DNA of 6,676 nucleotides from Pontiella sp. (GCA_029939385.1 JAOZSZ010000083.1:1-6676); one strand, 5' to 3'; shown: positions 1 to 6,493, counted from the first letter of the stretch. The notes: generated from the letters alone by a model not told the origin. Program-made: numbers and translations.

Positions 1-123
1 TTCTCCCCAGATCGCTGGCGCCGTTTTTTTAGCAAGTTTCTGGGCAAGCCAATCGGTTAATTGATGAAGCTCACGTAGATAAACTGGATGGTTTTTTTGT
101 TGATTGAGTAGGGTTGTTTTCAT
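1..123 (-). CDS. ybeY: Endoribonuclease YbeY, N-terminal 41 residues (cut by window edge)
   Basis: YbeY is a zinc-dependent single-strand endoribonuclease that matures rRNA 3' ends and takes part in 70S ribosome quality control. Only the first 41 codons are inside the window, in an open frame that reaches the edge. The start reads MKTTLLNQQKNHPVYL and continues RELHQLTDWLAQKL. This matches the usual YbeY opening: a short beta strand, an N-[RQ]-Q turn and then an amphipathic helix. The HxxxHxxxxxH zinc motif lies in the missing C-terminal part and cannot be checked. The ATG at 123 is the only ATG, GTG or TTG in frame within the visible part, which fixes the start. It lies inside pgpH, overlapping it by 53 bp in another frame. 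No Shine-Dalgarno is visible upstream, so translation is probably coupled to pgpH. The assignment rests on N-terminal similarity plus the phoH-pgpH-ybeY order. Confidence 0.8.
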   Translation of the reverse strand, partial: MKTTLLNQQKNHPVYLRELHQLTDWLAQKLAKKTAPAIWGE

Positions 124-2350
124 GGTCTTTGGGGTAGGGGATGCGGCCGTGTAACATGTTGGAGAGGGAGAAGATTAAAGACTCTTTTACGATATTAATT
201 TCAGCCATTGTGAGGTTGGAATAATTCAATTGCCCATCCCGGATCTTGGTCGAAAAGATATCATTTACCATATTGGAAATTTTCTGAGGAGTGGGTTTTT
301 CAATAGAGCGAGCGGCGGCCTCTGCGGCATCGGCGAGGGATAGGATCGTCATTTCAGGAGAAACGGCGGGAGCGCCTCCATAGCGGAAGTCGCTATCATT
401 AATATTTTCGTTAGAGAGATCCTTTTGTTGTTGAATCTTGGCCTTGTGATAGAAGAAAGAAATAAGGCCGTTGCCATGGTGTTGTTCGATGGCATCAAGG
501 ATGGGTTGTGGAAGCTTGTTTCGTCGGGCAAGAGTGAGACCCTCTTTAACGTGCGAGACAATAATTAAGGCACTCATGTGGGGCGAAAGTTCGTCGTGTG
601 GATTTTCTTTGTGCTGAATGTTTTCAGTGAAAAATTCAGGTTTAGCCATTTTACCAATATCGTGATAATAGGCGCAGACGCGGGTGAGTAGGGAGTTGGC
701 CCCAATTGCTTCGGCAGCATTTTGTGCAAGGGTGGCCACCATGAGTGAGTGGTGATAGGTGCCGGGGGCCTGAATGGCCATTTTTTGGAGTAACGGGTTT
801 CCCATATCAGAGAGTTCGAGCAGGGTGATATCGGTGGTGATTTTGAAAAGTTTTTCAAATACAGGAATAAGGAATAAGGCCAGCGCTGTGGAAATCATGC
901 CGGCAAGGATCGCAGCAAAAAGTTGGCCGATTAATACTGAAATTACGGGTCGGTTAAGAATGCCCGCAACCAAGACAAATAATACTTTAACGGCACAAAC
1001 CCATAAGCCCGCTTTAAAGAGGCTTGAGCGTCGGTGCACATTGCGTGCTGTGCTAGTGGCGGTGACCGTGATCAAAATGCCGAGTGCAAAGACATTGAAG
1101 GATTGATCGAAGAGCACTGCTGTAGCAAAACTGGTCCATAGACCAAGGCAGATGGCGGCACTGCCGCCAAGTAAGATCCCCGCCAGTAAAATGGCTAGTG
1201 CATGAGGCACGAGGTACATGAGCAGGGAGGGGGAGATAACGGAATATTGTGCGGACAGATAGATGAGTAGTCGGGCAAGGCCTAGTGTGAATAGCGAGAG
1301 GACAACCAATAATAAAAGCTGGTCGGGGCGCTGTAATATTTTGGGGGCGACGACCCGTAAAATAATGGAGGAGGCAATCAGCCCCGCCAGTAACAGAATG
1401 CCATTCCCGATAATTTCAAGTACTTGTTCAAAAACATCTTGTTCCTGTTGGCGCTTTTGTTCGTGCTGTTGCAACAATAATAACGTTTGTTGGGTGGCAG
1501 AATCACCGGCATGAACAAGGGTTGTGCCGGAAAGGTATTGGTGCATAACAGGCTTTACGGCGCCGATGGCTTTATGACGAAGCGCCTCTGTAGTGGCTTC
1601 GTCATAGGTCATATTATCTTCTACAAAAGTGCTAAGCAGTTGTTTGGATAGTTCGCGTTGACGATCATCATCAATCTGATCGGTAATGCTGAGTAAGGCC
1701 TGTTGGATGGAGTAAATATCTTTTTGTGTAACGGTTTTAGAACTTGTTTCGTTATTTTCCTGAAGGGTTACCTTGCGGTCGGGGGCATCGCGGAAAAGGG
1801 TGCGACGATATTCATCCGATAAGATGCCGGCTTCCATGACCCTAACAAGATTAGTCGTGAGGACCGTTTTTGCCGCTATAATCTGATTGCTCGGAAAAAG
1901 ATGAATCATTTCCAAGGCACTGACGGAGGAACCGAGCAATAGATCTTCTATAGAATTTTCAATAATCTGTTGTTGGTTAGTTGATGTGGTAGTGAGCTGG
2001 AGGAGGCGATCAAATAGCTTTTCGACCACCTTGGTGGCTCGTTGCGATGGAGCAGGATCAATGGTGAAGACAGGAGAAATCGCGTTTCCTGCTTTAGTTT
2101 GGTTTAGGGCCGTTTCTGTTAAATCTTCGCTCTCGAAGTCGACCGAGGCGACAATAGTTGAGGGGACGCGCTGTCCTTCAGCAAGATCGATGTGTCGAAC
2201 AATACCGCTCCCAAAAAAGAGCCAAGTAATAAAGAGCCAAAGTAACATCCCAAGGGTGAGTGCCTTGTAGGGGAGTGCTTTCTTTTGCCTATTTTCTGTT
2301 TTGCGTTCGGCGATGCCTTTTTGTTTTTTTCTAACAATCTTCAATTTCAC
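71..2350 (-). CDS. pgpH: 7TMR-HD family membrane protein, predicted c-di-AMP phosphodiesterase PgpH
   Basis: This 759-residue integral membrane protein has the PgpH (YqfF) architecture. A basic cytoplasmic N-terminus (1-30) is followed by one membrane helix (about 31-50). Next is a large extracytoplasmic 7TMR-HDED-type domain (about 52-305), a hydrophobic block of about seven helices (about 309-495) and a cytoplasmic HD phosphohydrolase domain (about 500-735). The expected metal-site residues are present: H534 in YHHS, H563-D564 in YYHDIGK, H600 in IVSHVKEG, H624-H625 in EQHHGN and D674 in SLADAAEAA. In characterised family members this domain hydrolyses c-di-AMP to pApA; activity here is inferred. 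The length is near the family's usual 700-850 residues. The start is GTG at 2350, supported by GGAG six bases upstream. The gene lies 18 bp after phoH, and its hydrophilic low-complexity C-terminal tail overlaps the ybeY start. No c-di-AMP cyclase gene is in the window, so the substrate is not proven by context. Confidence 0.92.
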   Translation of the reverse strand: MKLKIVRKKQKGIAERKTENRQKKALPYKALTLGMLLWLFITWLFFGSGIVRHIDLAEGQRVPSTIVASVDFESEDLTETALNQTKAGNAISPVFTIDPAPSQRATKVVEKLFDRLLQLTTTSTNQQQIIENSIEDLLLGSSVSALEMIHLFPSNQIIAAKTVLTTNLVRVMEAGILSDEYRRTLFRDAPDRKVTLQENNETSSKTVTQKDIYSIQQALLSITDQIDDDRQRELSKQLLSTFVEDNMTYDEATTEALRHKAIGAVKPVMHQYLSGTTLVHAGDSATQQTLLLLQQHEQKRQQEQDVFEQVLEIIGNGILLLAGLIASSIILRVVAPKILQRPDQLLLLVVLSLFTLGLARLLIYLSAQYSVISPSLLMYLVPHALAILLAGILLGGSAAICLGLWTSFATAVLFDQSFNVFALGILITVTATSTARNVHRRSSLFKAGLWVCAVKVLFVLVAGILNRPVISVLIGQLFAAILAGMISTALALFLIPVFEKLFKITTDITLLELSDMGNPLLQKMAIQAPGTYHHSLMVATLAQNAAEAIGANSLLTRVCAYYHDIGKMAKPEFFTENIQHKENPHDELSPHMSALIIVSHVKEGLTLARRNKLPQPILDAIEQHHGNGLISFFYHKAKIQQQKDLSNENINDSDFRYGGAPAVSPEMTILSLADAAEAAARSIEKPTPQKISNMVNDIFSTKIRDGQLNYSNLTMAEINIVKESLIFSLSNMLHGRIPYPKDHENNPTQSTKKPSSLST

Positions 2351-2356
2351 AATAGA

Positions 2357-2360
2357 CTCC
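2357..2360 (-). promoter_or_regulatory. Shine-Dalgarno for pgpH
   Basis: On the minus strand GGAG stands six bases before the GTG at 2350, within the 18-bp gap after the phoH stop codon. It decides the non-ATG start of pgpH; the resulting N-terminus reads MKLKIVRKKQ. Confidence 0.7.
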
Positions 2361-2368
2361 GTGGCGGA

Positions 2369-3319
2369 TTAAGAAGACCGCTTTTTTTGGTAGGCTTCAA
2401 TAACTTTCTGCACGAGGAGATGGCGTATTACATCGCATTCGGTCAGTTCGATAAATTCTAATTCTTGAATGTTTTTAAGAATGGATTGGGCTTCAATTAA
2501 CCCCGATACACTATGGTTGGGAAGGTCAATTTGTGTAGGGTCGCCGGTGATGACACATTTGGAATCAAAACCTAAGCGCGTTAAGAACATGAGCATTTGT
2601 GTCGAGGTGGTATTTTGTGCTTCATCGAGAATAACAAAAGCATGGTTAAGGGTGCGCCCACGCATATAGGCGAGGGGGGCGACTTCGATTACGCCTCGTT
2701 CAATGAGGTTTTCAATGGTTTCCGAGGGCATCATATCGTGCAACGCATCGTAAAGTGGTCTTAGGTAGGGATAGACTTTTTGTTGAAGATCGCCCGGCAA
2801 GTAACCTAAATTTTCGCCTGCTTCGATCGCGGGACGAGTGAGGATGATTCGGCTAACATCATTCTTAAGTAAGGCCGAAACCGCCATGGCCATAGCCAGA
2901 TAGGTCTTTCCTGTTCCGGCGGGGCCAACACCAAACGTAATGGCATTCTTCTCAATGGCGTTAAGATAGATCTGTTGTCCAAGTGTTTTAGGAAATATAG
3001 CGGGCTTCTGAGAGCTAACCTTCACTTGAATACTAGCCAGTTTTTCGAACACCTGTTCGTCGCCTCGTCTAAAGGCATCGTAGACATAGTTCACGACCTG
3101 ATCGTCGAGCACGGTGCGGTTGCGGGCTTTTCGTAAATTTTCGATAAACCCAGCTATTTTTCCTGCAGATTCATCCGTGCCCTCAATTCTAATCGAGAGA
3201 TCGCGCGCAACAAGCTGAAGGCCAAGGTCGCGCTCGATGCTTTCAATTAGCCTTTCGAGAGCCGCGCCAATTTCTCGTGCTTCATTTGCATTATCAAGAT
3301 GGATGGTGTTGGTGCTCAT
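2369..3319 (-). CDS. phoH: PhoH/YbeZ family P-loop ATPase
   Basis: This is a 316-residue cytoplasmic NTPase of the PhoH (YbeZ) family. Family members bind RNA and nucleotides and work with YbeY in rRNA processing; the exact reaction is poorly defined. Residues 1-110 form the family's small N-terminal domain. The ATPase core follows, with Walker A GPAGTGKT at 132-139, RPAIEAGENLGYLPGDLQ at 162-179, Walker B VILDEAQN at 229-236 and TGDPTQIDLP at 258-267. All are close to the family consensus, and the length is typical (about 310-350). The C-terminal signature usually seen as DVVRHP reads DVIRHL here, so the proline is leucine at residue 301. The ATG at 3319 gives a full-length protein but has no visible Shine-Dalgarno. 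It is the first gene of the phoH-pgpH-ybeY operon. The name phoH reflects family membership; I see no convincing Pho box. Confidence 0.95.
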   Translation of the reverse strand: MSTNTIHLDNANEAREIGAALERLIESIERDLGLQLVARDLSIRIEGTDESAGKIAGFIENLRKARNRTVLDDQVVNYVYDAFRRGDEQVFEKLASIQVKVSSQKPAIFPKTLGQQIYLNAIEKNAITFGVGPAGTGKTYLAMAMAVSALLKNDVSRIILTRPAIEAGENLGYLPGDLQQKVYPYLRPLYDALHDMMPSETIENLIERGVIEVAPLAYMRGRTLNHAFVILDEAQNTTSTQMLMFLTRLGFDSKCVITGDPTQIDLPNHSVSGLIEAQSILKNIQELEFIELTECDVIRHLLVQKVIEAYQKKRSS

Positions 3320-3381
3320 GATGTAGATATTGGATTGTCGGAAATAGGTTGTTTTTTATGATAGGGGTTTAGTCCTTACCT

Positions 3382-3411
3382 AAATCCATTAACGCAAAGT
3401 TAAGGTGATTT
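3382..3411. repeat. Imperfect palindrome in the phoH promoter and leader region
   Basis: AAATCCATTAAC (3382-3393) and GTTAAGGTGATTT (3399-3411) are inverted repeats around the spacer GCAAA. TTAAC/GTTAA and AAATC/GATTT pair perfectly, and the middle CA against GGT is interrupted. The palindrome overlaps the candidate phoH -10 and start point. It could be an operator or an RNA hairpin at the 5' end of the phoH message. The arms are visible in the sequence; the function is inference. Confidence 0.4.
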
Positions 3412-3426
3412 TTTGAAAAGCGTCAA
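3398..3426 (-). promoter_or_regulatory. Candidate sigma70-type promoter for the phoH operon
   Basis: On the minus strand TTGACG (3426-3421) matches five of six bases of the -35 consensus. Seventeen bases later comes TTAACT (3403-3398), a poor -10 with three of six matches. Transcription would begin near 3391, giving a leader of about 70 bases before the phoH ATG. The spacing and -35 are good and the -10 is weak. This is the best candidate I found in the spacer on that strand. Confidence 0.3.
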
Positions 3427-3542
3427 GTCGCTATTCTGCTCGAATCCCTCCGTGAAAATCTCATTTTTAGCAAAGATATTCAAAGGATTGGTATGGATAG
3501 TGCTTAATAGCTCAAGATAACAATTTAGATTTAGACTAAAGC

Positions 3543-3548
3543 AAGGGA
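3543..3548 (+). promoter_or_regulatory. Shine-Dalgarno for the PEGA lipoprotein gene
   Basis: AAGGGA ends nine bases before the ATG at 3558. A second in-frame ATG at 3573 has AGGGA only four bases ahead. The 3558 start is preferred for its spacing and because it adds Arg3, the only positive charge in the n-region of the signal peptide. Confidence 0.55.
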
Positions 3549-3557
3549 TATGACGGA

Positions 3558-4907
3558 ATGAATAGGGAAGTAATGCAGAATTTACTGATAACAGGTGGCT
3601 TGCTATTTAGTTTTTTATGGGTGGGTTGTGCGCCAGTTACGGTGTCAAGTGTTCCAGATAATGCCAATATCTATTATAAACATAATAATAAATTAATTGG
3701 TTCCACGCCTGCGAAGGTAACTTTATATGCAAATTCACGGGAAGTTGTAGTGCGTAAGGAGGGTTATTTCTCCAAAACCGTACTGCTCTCTCCGGTCGGC
3801 CCAGAAGTCGTTTCAGTGGATCTGAAAATAAGAAAAAAAGTTTTATTACTCAGTCGACCTTCTGGAGCCGAGGTTTTTGTTGATGGACAGGAGGAACGGG
3901 TGGGGAAAACCCCTTTCTTAATCGACTACAAAAAATCGGACCGCACCTTCGAACTTCGTTCGTTGGGATATGTTACCCAAGTTTATACCATTCCTGAAGA
4001 TCCTGAAGGAAACCAAGTCGTTGAGCTTGAGCGGAAGCCGACGATTATCGTGATGAGTAAACCTAAGAACGTGGAGGTTTATAACCATAACGGTGAAAGG
4101 CTCGGGATAACGCCCCTGTCAATTTCTGCCCAAGAGACCAAAATTATCCAATTTCGCAAAGAAGGATATTATGGAAAGGAACTGAATATAGATTCCGAAA
4201 CCGAGAGCCCCTTTATCGTGGAACTTGAACGAAAACCTATCATCATCGTATATAGCGAGCCCGCGAATGCGATCGTTATATATCGAGGGGTAACTTTGGG
4301 GAAAACACCGTTCCGACAACTGGTGAAAACCGATATGGAACTAGAGCTCTCCTTCGATCGTTACTACCCCAAAAAAATTATAATTGATCCAGATTCCCCC
4401 CGCGAGGTTATGATTAAACTTAAGCCTAAACCGTATATTACCGTTAAGAGTAATCCCACTGATGGCGAGCTGTATCGATCGGGTGGCGTGGAATTAATTG
4501 GGAAAACACCGATTGAAATACTGGTAGAAAAAGATACCGCACTCGAACTCCATAAAGCAGGGTATGAGATTAAACCATTCATGCTTTCAGCCGACTCCAA
4601 CCGCGAGGTTACTGTGCCTTTAGTTCAGTCATTGGCTTCTCTGGAAAAAACAGTATGCATCGATAGCCAGCCCAGTGGAGCTATGGTTTTTCGTCCCGGC
4701 GGCGCGGAACTGATTGGAAAAACACCTCTCGAACAGCATGTGCGCGGAGAGCGAACCTTTGAACTCCAATTGAAGGGGTTTAAGACAAAAATTGTCACCA
4801 TTGCGCCGGATTCGGCCAACACTATTGTTTTTGCATTGGCGAAGGATGAATCAGCAGGGAATATCACGACAAGTGATCCTCTGCTGAATACCCCTTCATC
4901 CTTTTAG
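3558..4907 (+). CDS. Predicted lipoprotein with six tandem PEGA repeats
   Basis: This 449-residue protein is predicted to be exported and lipidated. A short n-region with Arg3 and a hydrophobic stretch (8-22) lead to the lipobox-like LWVGC, with Cys24 as the lipidation site. Tryptophan at -3 is unusual. The rest is six PEGA-type repeats of 65-72 residues, beginning near residues 25, 95, 162, 228, 293 and 365. Each has a beta strand ending S-x-P, a [VI]Y- or VF-like strand, the turn G-[KSI]-T-P, a strand and then GY, YY or GF near its middle. Repeats 2, 4, 5 and 6 carry GKTP, repeat 1 GSTP and repeat 3 GITP. An 18-residue polar tail follows (432-449). The PEGA domain is a small beta fold common in envelope proteins of Gram-negative bacteria; its ligand is generally unknown. 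No enzymatic domain is present, so a structural or binding role at the envelope is inferred. It is transcribed alone: a 238-bp spacer precedes it and a terminator follows. Confidence 0.88.
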   Translation: MNREVMQNLLITGGLLFSFLWVGCAPVTVSSVPDNANIYYKHNNKLIGSTPAKVTLYANSREVVVRKEGYFSKTVLLSPVGPEVVSVDLKIRKKVLLLSRPSGAEVFVDGQEERVGKTPFLIDYKKSDRTFELRSLGYVTQVYTIPEDPEGNQVVELERKPTIIVMSKPKNVEVYNHNGERLGITPLSISAQETKIIQFRKEGYYGKELNIDSETESPFIVELERKPIIIVYSEPANAIVIYRGVTLGKTPFRQLVKTDMELELSFDRYYPKKIIIDPDSPREVMIKLKPKPYITVKSNPTDGELYRSGGVELIGKTPIEILVEKDTALELHKAGYEIKPFMLSADSNREVTVPLVQSLASLEKTVCIDSQPSGAMVFRPGGAELIGKTPLEQHVRGERTFELQLKGFKTKIVTIAPDSANTIVFALAKDESAGNITTSDPLLNTPSSF

Positions 4908-4929
4908 CCTTTGCATTTTATTTTTTTCT

Positions 4930-4957
4930 AGGGGGCCCTAACAGGGGCCCTTTTTTT
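4930..4957 (+). terminator. Strong intrinsic terminator after the PEGA gene
   Basis: GGGCCC at 4933-4938 pairs with GGGCCC at 4945-4950. A T-G pair closes the loop AACA, and two G-U pairs plus one A-U pair extend the base outwards. A run of seven T (4951-4957) follows directly, then CTTT. It lies 22 bp past the stop codon at 4907. The T-tract is only on the plus-strand side, so it acts in one direction and insulates lysS from the gene before it. Confidence 0.9.
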
Positions 4958-4963
4958 CTTTCA

Positions 4964-4977
4964 CCCCTTTCGAGGGG
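4964..4977 (+). other. Small hairpin with TTCG loop
   Basis: CCCCT and AGGGG form a five-base-pair stem around TTCG. It lies between the terminator and the candidate lysS promoter and has no T-tract of its own. It would be in the lysS message only if transcription began further upstream than proposed here. The function is unknown. Confidence 0.35.
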
Positions 4978-4984
4978 AAGCCTG

Positions 4985-5013
4985 TTGACTTGACGGGGCC
5001 GAATCCATAAAGA
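4985..5013 (+). promoter_or_regulatory. Candidate promoter of lysS
   Basis: TTGACT (4985-4990) matches five of six bases of the -35 consensus. Seventeen bases later is TAAAGA (5008-5013). The overlapping CATAAA (5006-5011) is a better -10 but with a short 15-base spacer. A promoter is expected here because a terminator lies just upstream. The start would be near 5020, giving a leader of about 20 bases with no room for a T-box or similar control element. Confidence 0.4.
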
Positions 5014-5028
5014 TCGCGCCCAATTTTT

Positions 5029-5034
5029 GAGGAG
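5029..5034 (+). promoter_or_regulatory. Shine-Dalgarno for lysS
   Basis: GAGGAG ends six bases before the ATG at 5041. This is the strongest ribosome binding site in the window and supports that start. Confidence 0.85.
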
Positions 5035-5040
5035 AATCCT

Positions 5041-6483
5041 ATGAGCGAAGAACTATCCAGCAACGAATACCGTCAGCAACGTATTGAAAATATGAACCAA
5101 CTTAAAGAGGCCGGTTTTCCTGCCTTTGGAAAAGCATTCGATCGTACCGCCCGGCTTGATGAATTGAATAAGACTTTTGAGCTGGGTCGACAGGTTAAAG
5201 CCTGCGGTCGAATCGTTGCCTTGCGCAAAATGGGAAAAATGGCCTTTGCACACATTTCCGATGGTTCCTCCAAATTTCAGCTTATGGTAAAGAAAGATCT
5301 TCTAGGGGAAGATAATTTTGCGGCCTTCAAGTTGCTCGACCTCGGTGATATTATTGGCGTGGAAGGTGAATTGTTCATCACCAAGACTGAAGAAAATACC
5401 ATACGCGTCTCCAGTTGGACGCTGCTTTCTAAGGCCTTACTACCGCTTCCTGAAAAATTCCACGGTCTGACCGATGTTGAAACACGCTACCGGCAACGTT
5501 CGCTGGATCTCATTTCTAATCCCAGCGTCATGGATGTTTTCAAAAAACGTACACAAGTGTTACGTGAACTCCGTAATTATCTCGATACCCGCGATTTTTA
5601 TGAAGTTGAAACTCCGATGCTTCAACAGATTGCAGGAGGGGCCGCCGCTAAACCATTTAAGGCACATTATAATGCACTCAATGTTGATGTCTTCATGCGC
5701 ATCGCCCCCGAACTCTATCTCAAGCGACTCATCGTCGGAGGCATGGATCGGGTTTACGAAATGAATCGAAACTTCCGCAACGAAGGGCTAGACCGCACGC
5801 ATAACCCAGAATTTACCTGCCTTGAGATCTATCAAGCCTATGGAGACATGCGCACGATGCAAGAGCTGATCCAAGGTATGGTTACCCATGTCGCCGAGAA
5901 AATTTTCCAAACCTTAGAATTTGAATGGATGGACAATACCATTGATCTAAAAACACCCTGGCGCGAAGTGCCTTACCATGATCTCATCAAAGAAAAACTG
6001 GGAGATGACTGGTTTGAAAAAACACTTGAAGAGGCTAAAGCCAAAGCCGAATCGCTTGAAGTGCATATCGAAGAAGGAATGAATTTCAAGCAAGTCACTC
6101 ACGAGATCTACGATAAAACGATCGAAGGAACCCTCATCCAGCCCACCTTCATCACACGACTCCCGGCTGAGCTCGTTCCATTAGCCAACCATTGCGCCGA
6201 CAATCCAGAACTGGTCGATGTCTTTGAACTTATTATTGGCGGGAAGGAAATTGCCCCAGCCTACAGCGAGCTGAACAACCCGATTGAACAACGAAAGCGC
6301 TTCGAAGAGCAGGCGGCTGGCGATGGATCGAAGATGGATGAAGATTTTCTTTTAGCATTGGAACACGGCATGCCGCCGACCGGTGGAATGGGCATCGGTA
6401 TCGACCGATTACTTATGTTACTCACTGGCTCTGATGCCATCCGCGACGTCATTCTCTTCCCACAGCTAAAACCGCGCGGTTAG
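5041..6483 (+). CDS. lysS: Lysyl-tRNA synthetase, class II
   Basis: This 480-residue cytoplasmic enzyme charges tRNA-Lys with lysine using ATP. An N-terminal helix (about 5-50) precedes an OB-fold anticodon-binding domain (about 53-135), and the class II catalytic core begins near residue 145. Visible signatures are GGAAAKPF (199-206), RIAPELYLKRL with E224, motif 2 RNFRNEG (243-249) with R246, H254, E262 and Y264, the SELN element (409-412) with E410, and motif 3 GMGIGIDR (449-456 region) with R456. RDVILFP follows near the C-terminus. It is slightly shorter than E. coli LysS (505). One oddity is EIAPAYSELNN (403-413): the position of the lysine-contacting asparagine found in most class II LysRS (E-I-x-N-x-[FY]) is Pro406. 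With everything else intact, I call it a functional LysS rather than a paralogue such as EpmA, which lacks the anticodon-binding domain. It appears to be transcribed on its own. Confidence 0.97.
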   Translation: MSEELSSNEYRQQRIENMNQLKEAGFPAFGKAFDRTARLDELNKTFELGRQVKACGRIVALRKMGKMAFAHISDGSSKFQLMVKKDLLGEDNFAAFKLLDLGDIIGVEGELFITKTEENTIRVSSWTLLSKALLPLPEKFHGLTDVETRYRQRSLDLISNPSVMDVFKKRTQVLRELRNYLDTRDFYEVETPMLQQIAGGAAAKPFKAHYNALNVDVFMRIAPELYLKRLIVGGMDRVYEMNRNFRNEGLDRTHNPEFTCLEIYQAYGDMRTMQELIQGMVTHVAEKIFQTLEFEWMDNTIDLKTPWREVPYHDLIKEKLGDDWFEKTLEEAKAKAESLEVHIEEGMNFKQVTHEIYDKTIEGTLIQPTFITRLPAELVPLANHCADNPELVDVFELIIGGKEIAPAYSELNNPIEQRKRFEEQAAGDGSKMDEDFLLALEHGMPPTGGMGIGIDRLLMLLTGSDAIRDVILFPQLKPRG

Positions 6484-6493
6484 TCTTGAGAGA

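Noticed and set aside
774..1106. 110-codon open frame on the plus strand inside pgpH
   Set aside because: It is antisense to the membrane region of pgpH, has no Shine-Dalgarno or recognisable domain, and its composition mirrors the complementary strand.
3382..3416. The spacer palindrome followed by TTTTTT as a plus-strand terminator
   Set aside because: The stem is AT-rich and interrupted, and no plus-strand gene ends upstream of it.
3413..3441. TTGAAA (3413-3418) as a -35 for the PEGA gene
   Set aside because: No acceptable -10 lies 16-18 bases downstream; TATTCT comes after only 13. TTCAAA at 3479 with CTTAAT at 3503 is also weak, so no PEGA promoter is called.
3558..4907. PEGA protein as part of a secretion, phage or toxin system
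   Set aside because: No partner gene of such a system is in the window; the neighbours are phoH and lysS, each in its own transcription unit.
5474..5764. 96-codon frame on the plus strand inside lysS
   Set aside because: It overlaps the conserved catalytic core of lysS in another frame and resembles no protein family; a shadow frame.
5041..6483. LysS as the paralogue EpmA (PoxA/GenX)
   Set aside because: EpmA lacks the N-terminal anticodon-binding domain, which is present here as a full OB-fold region.
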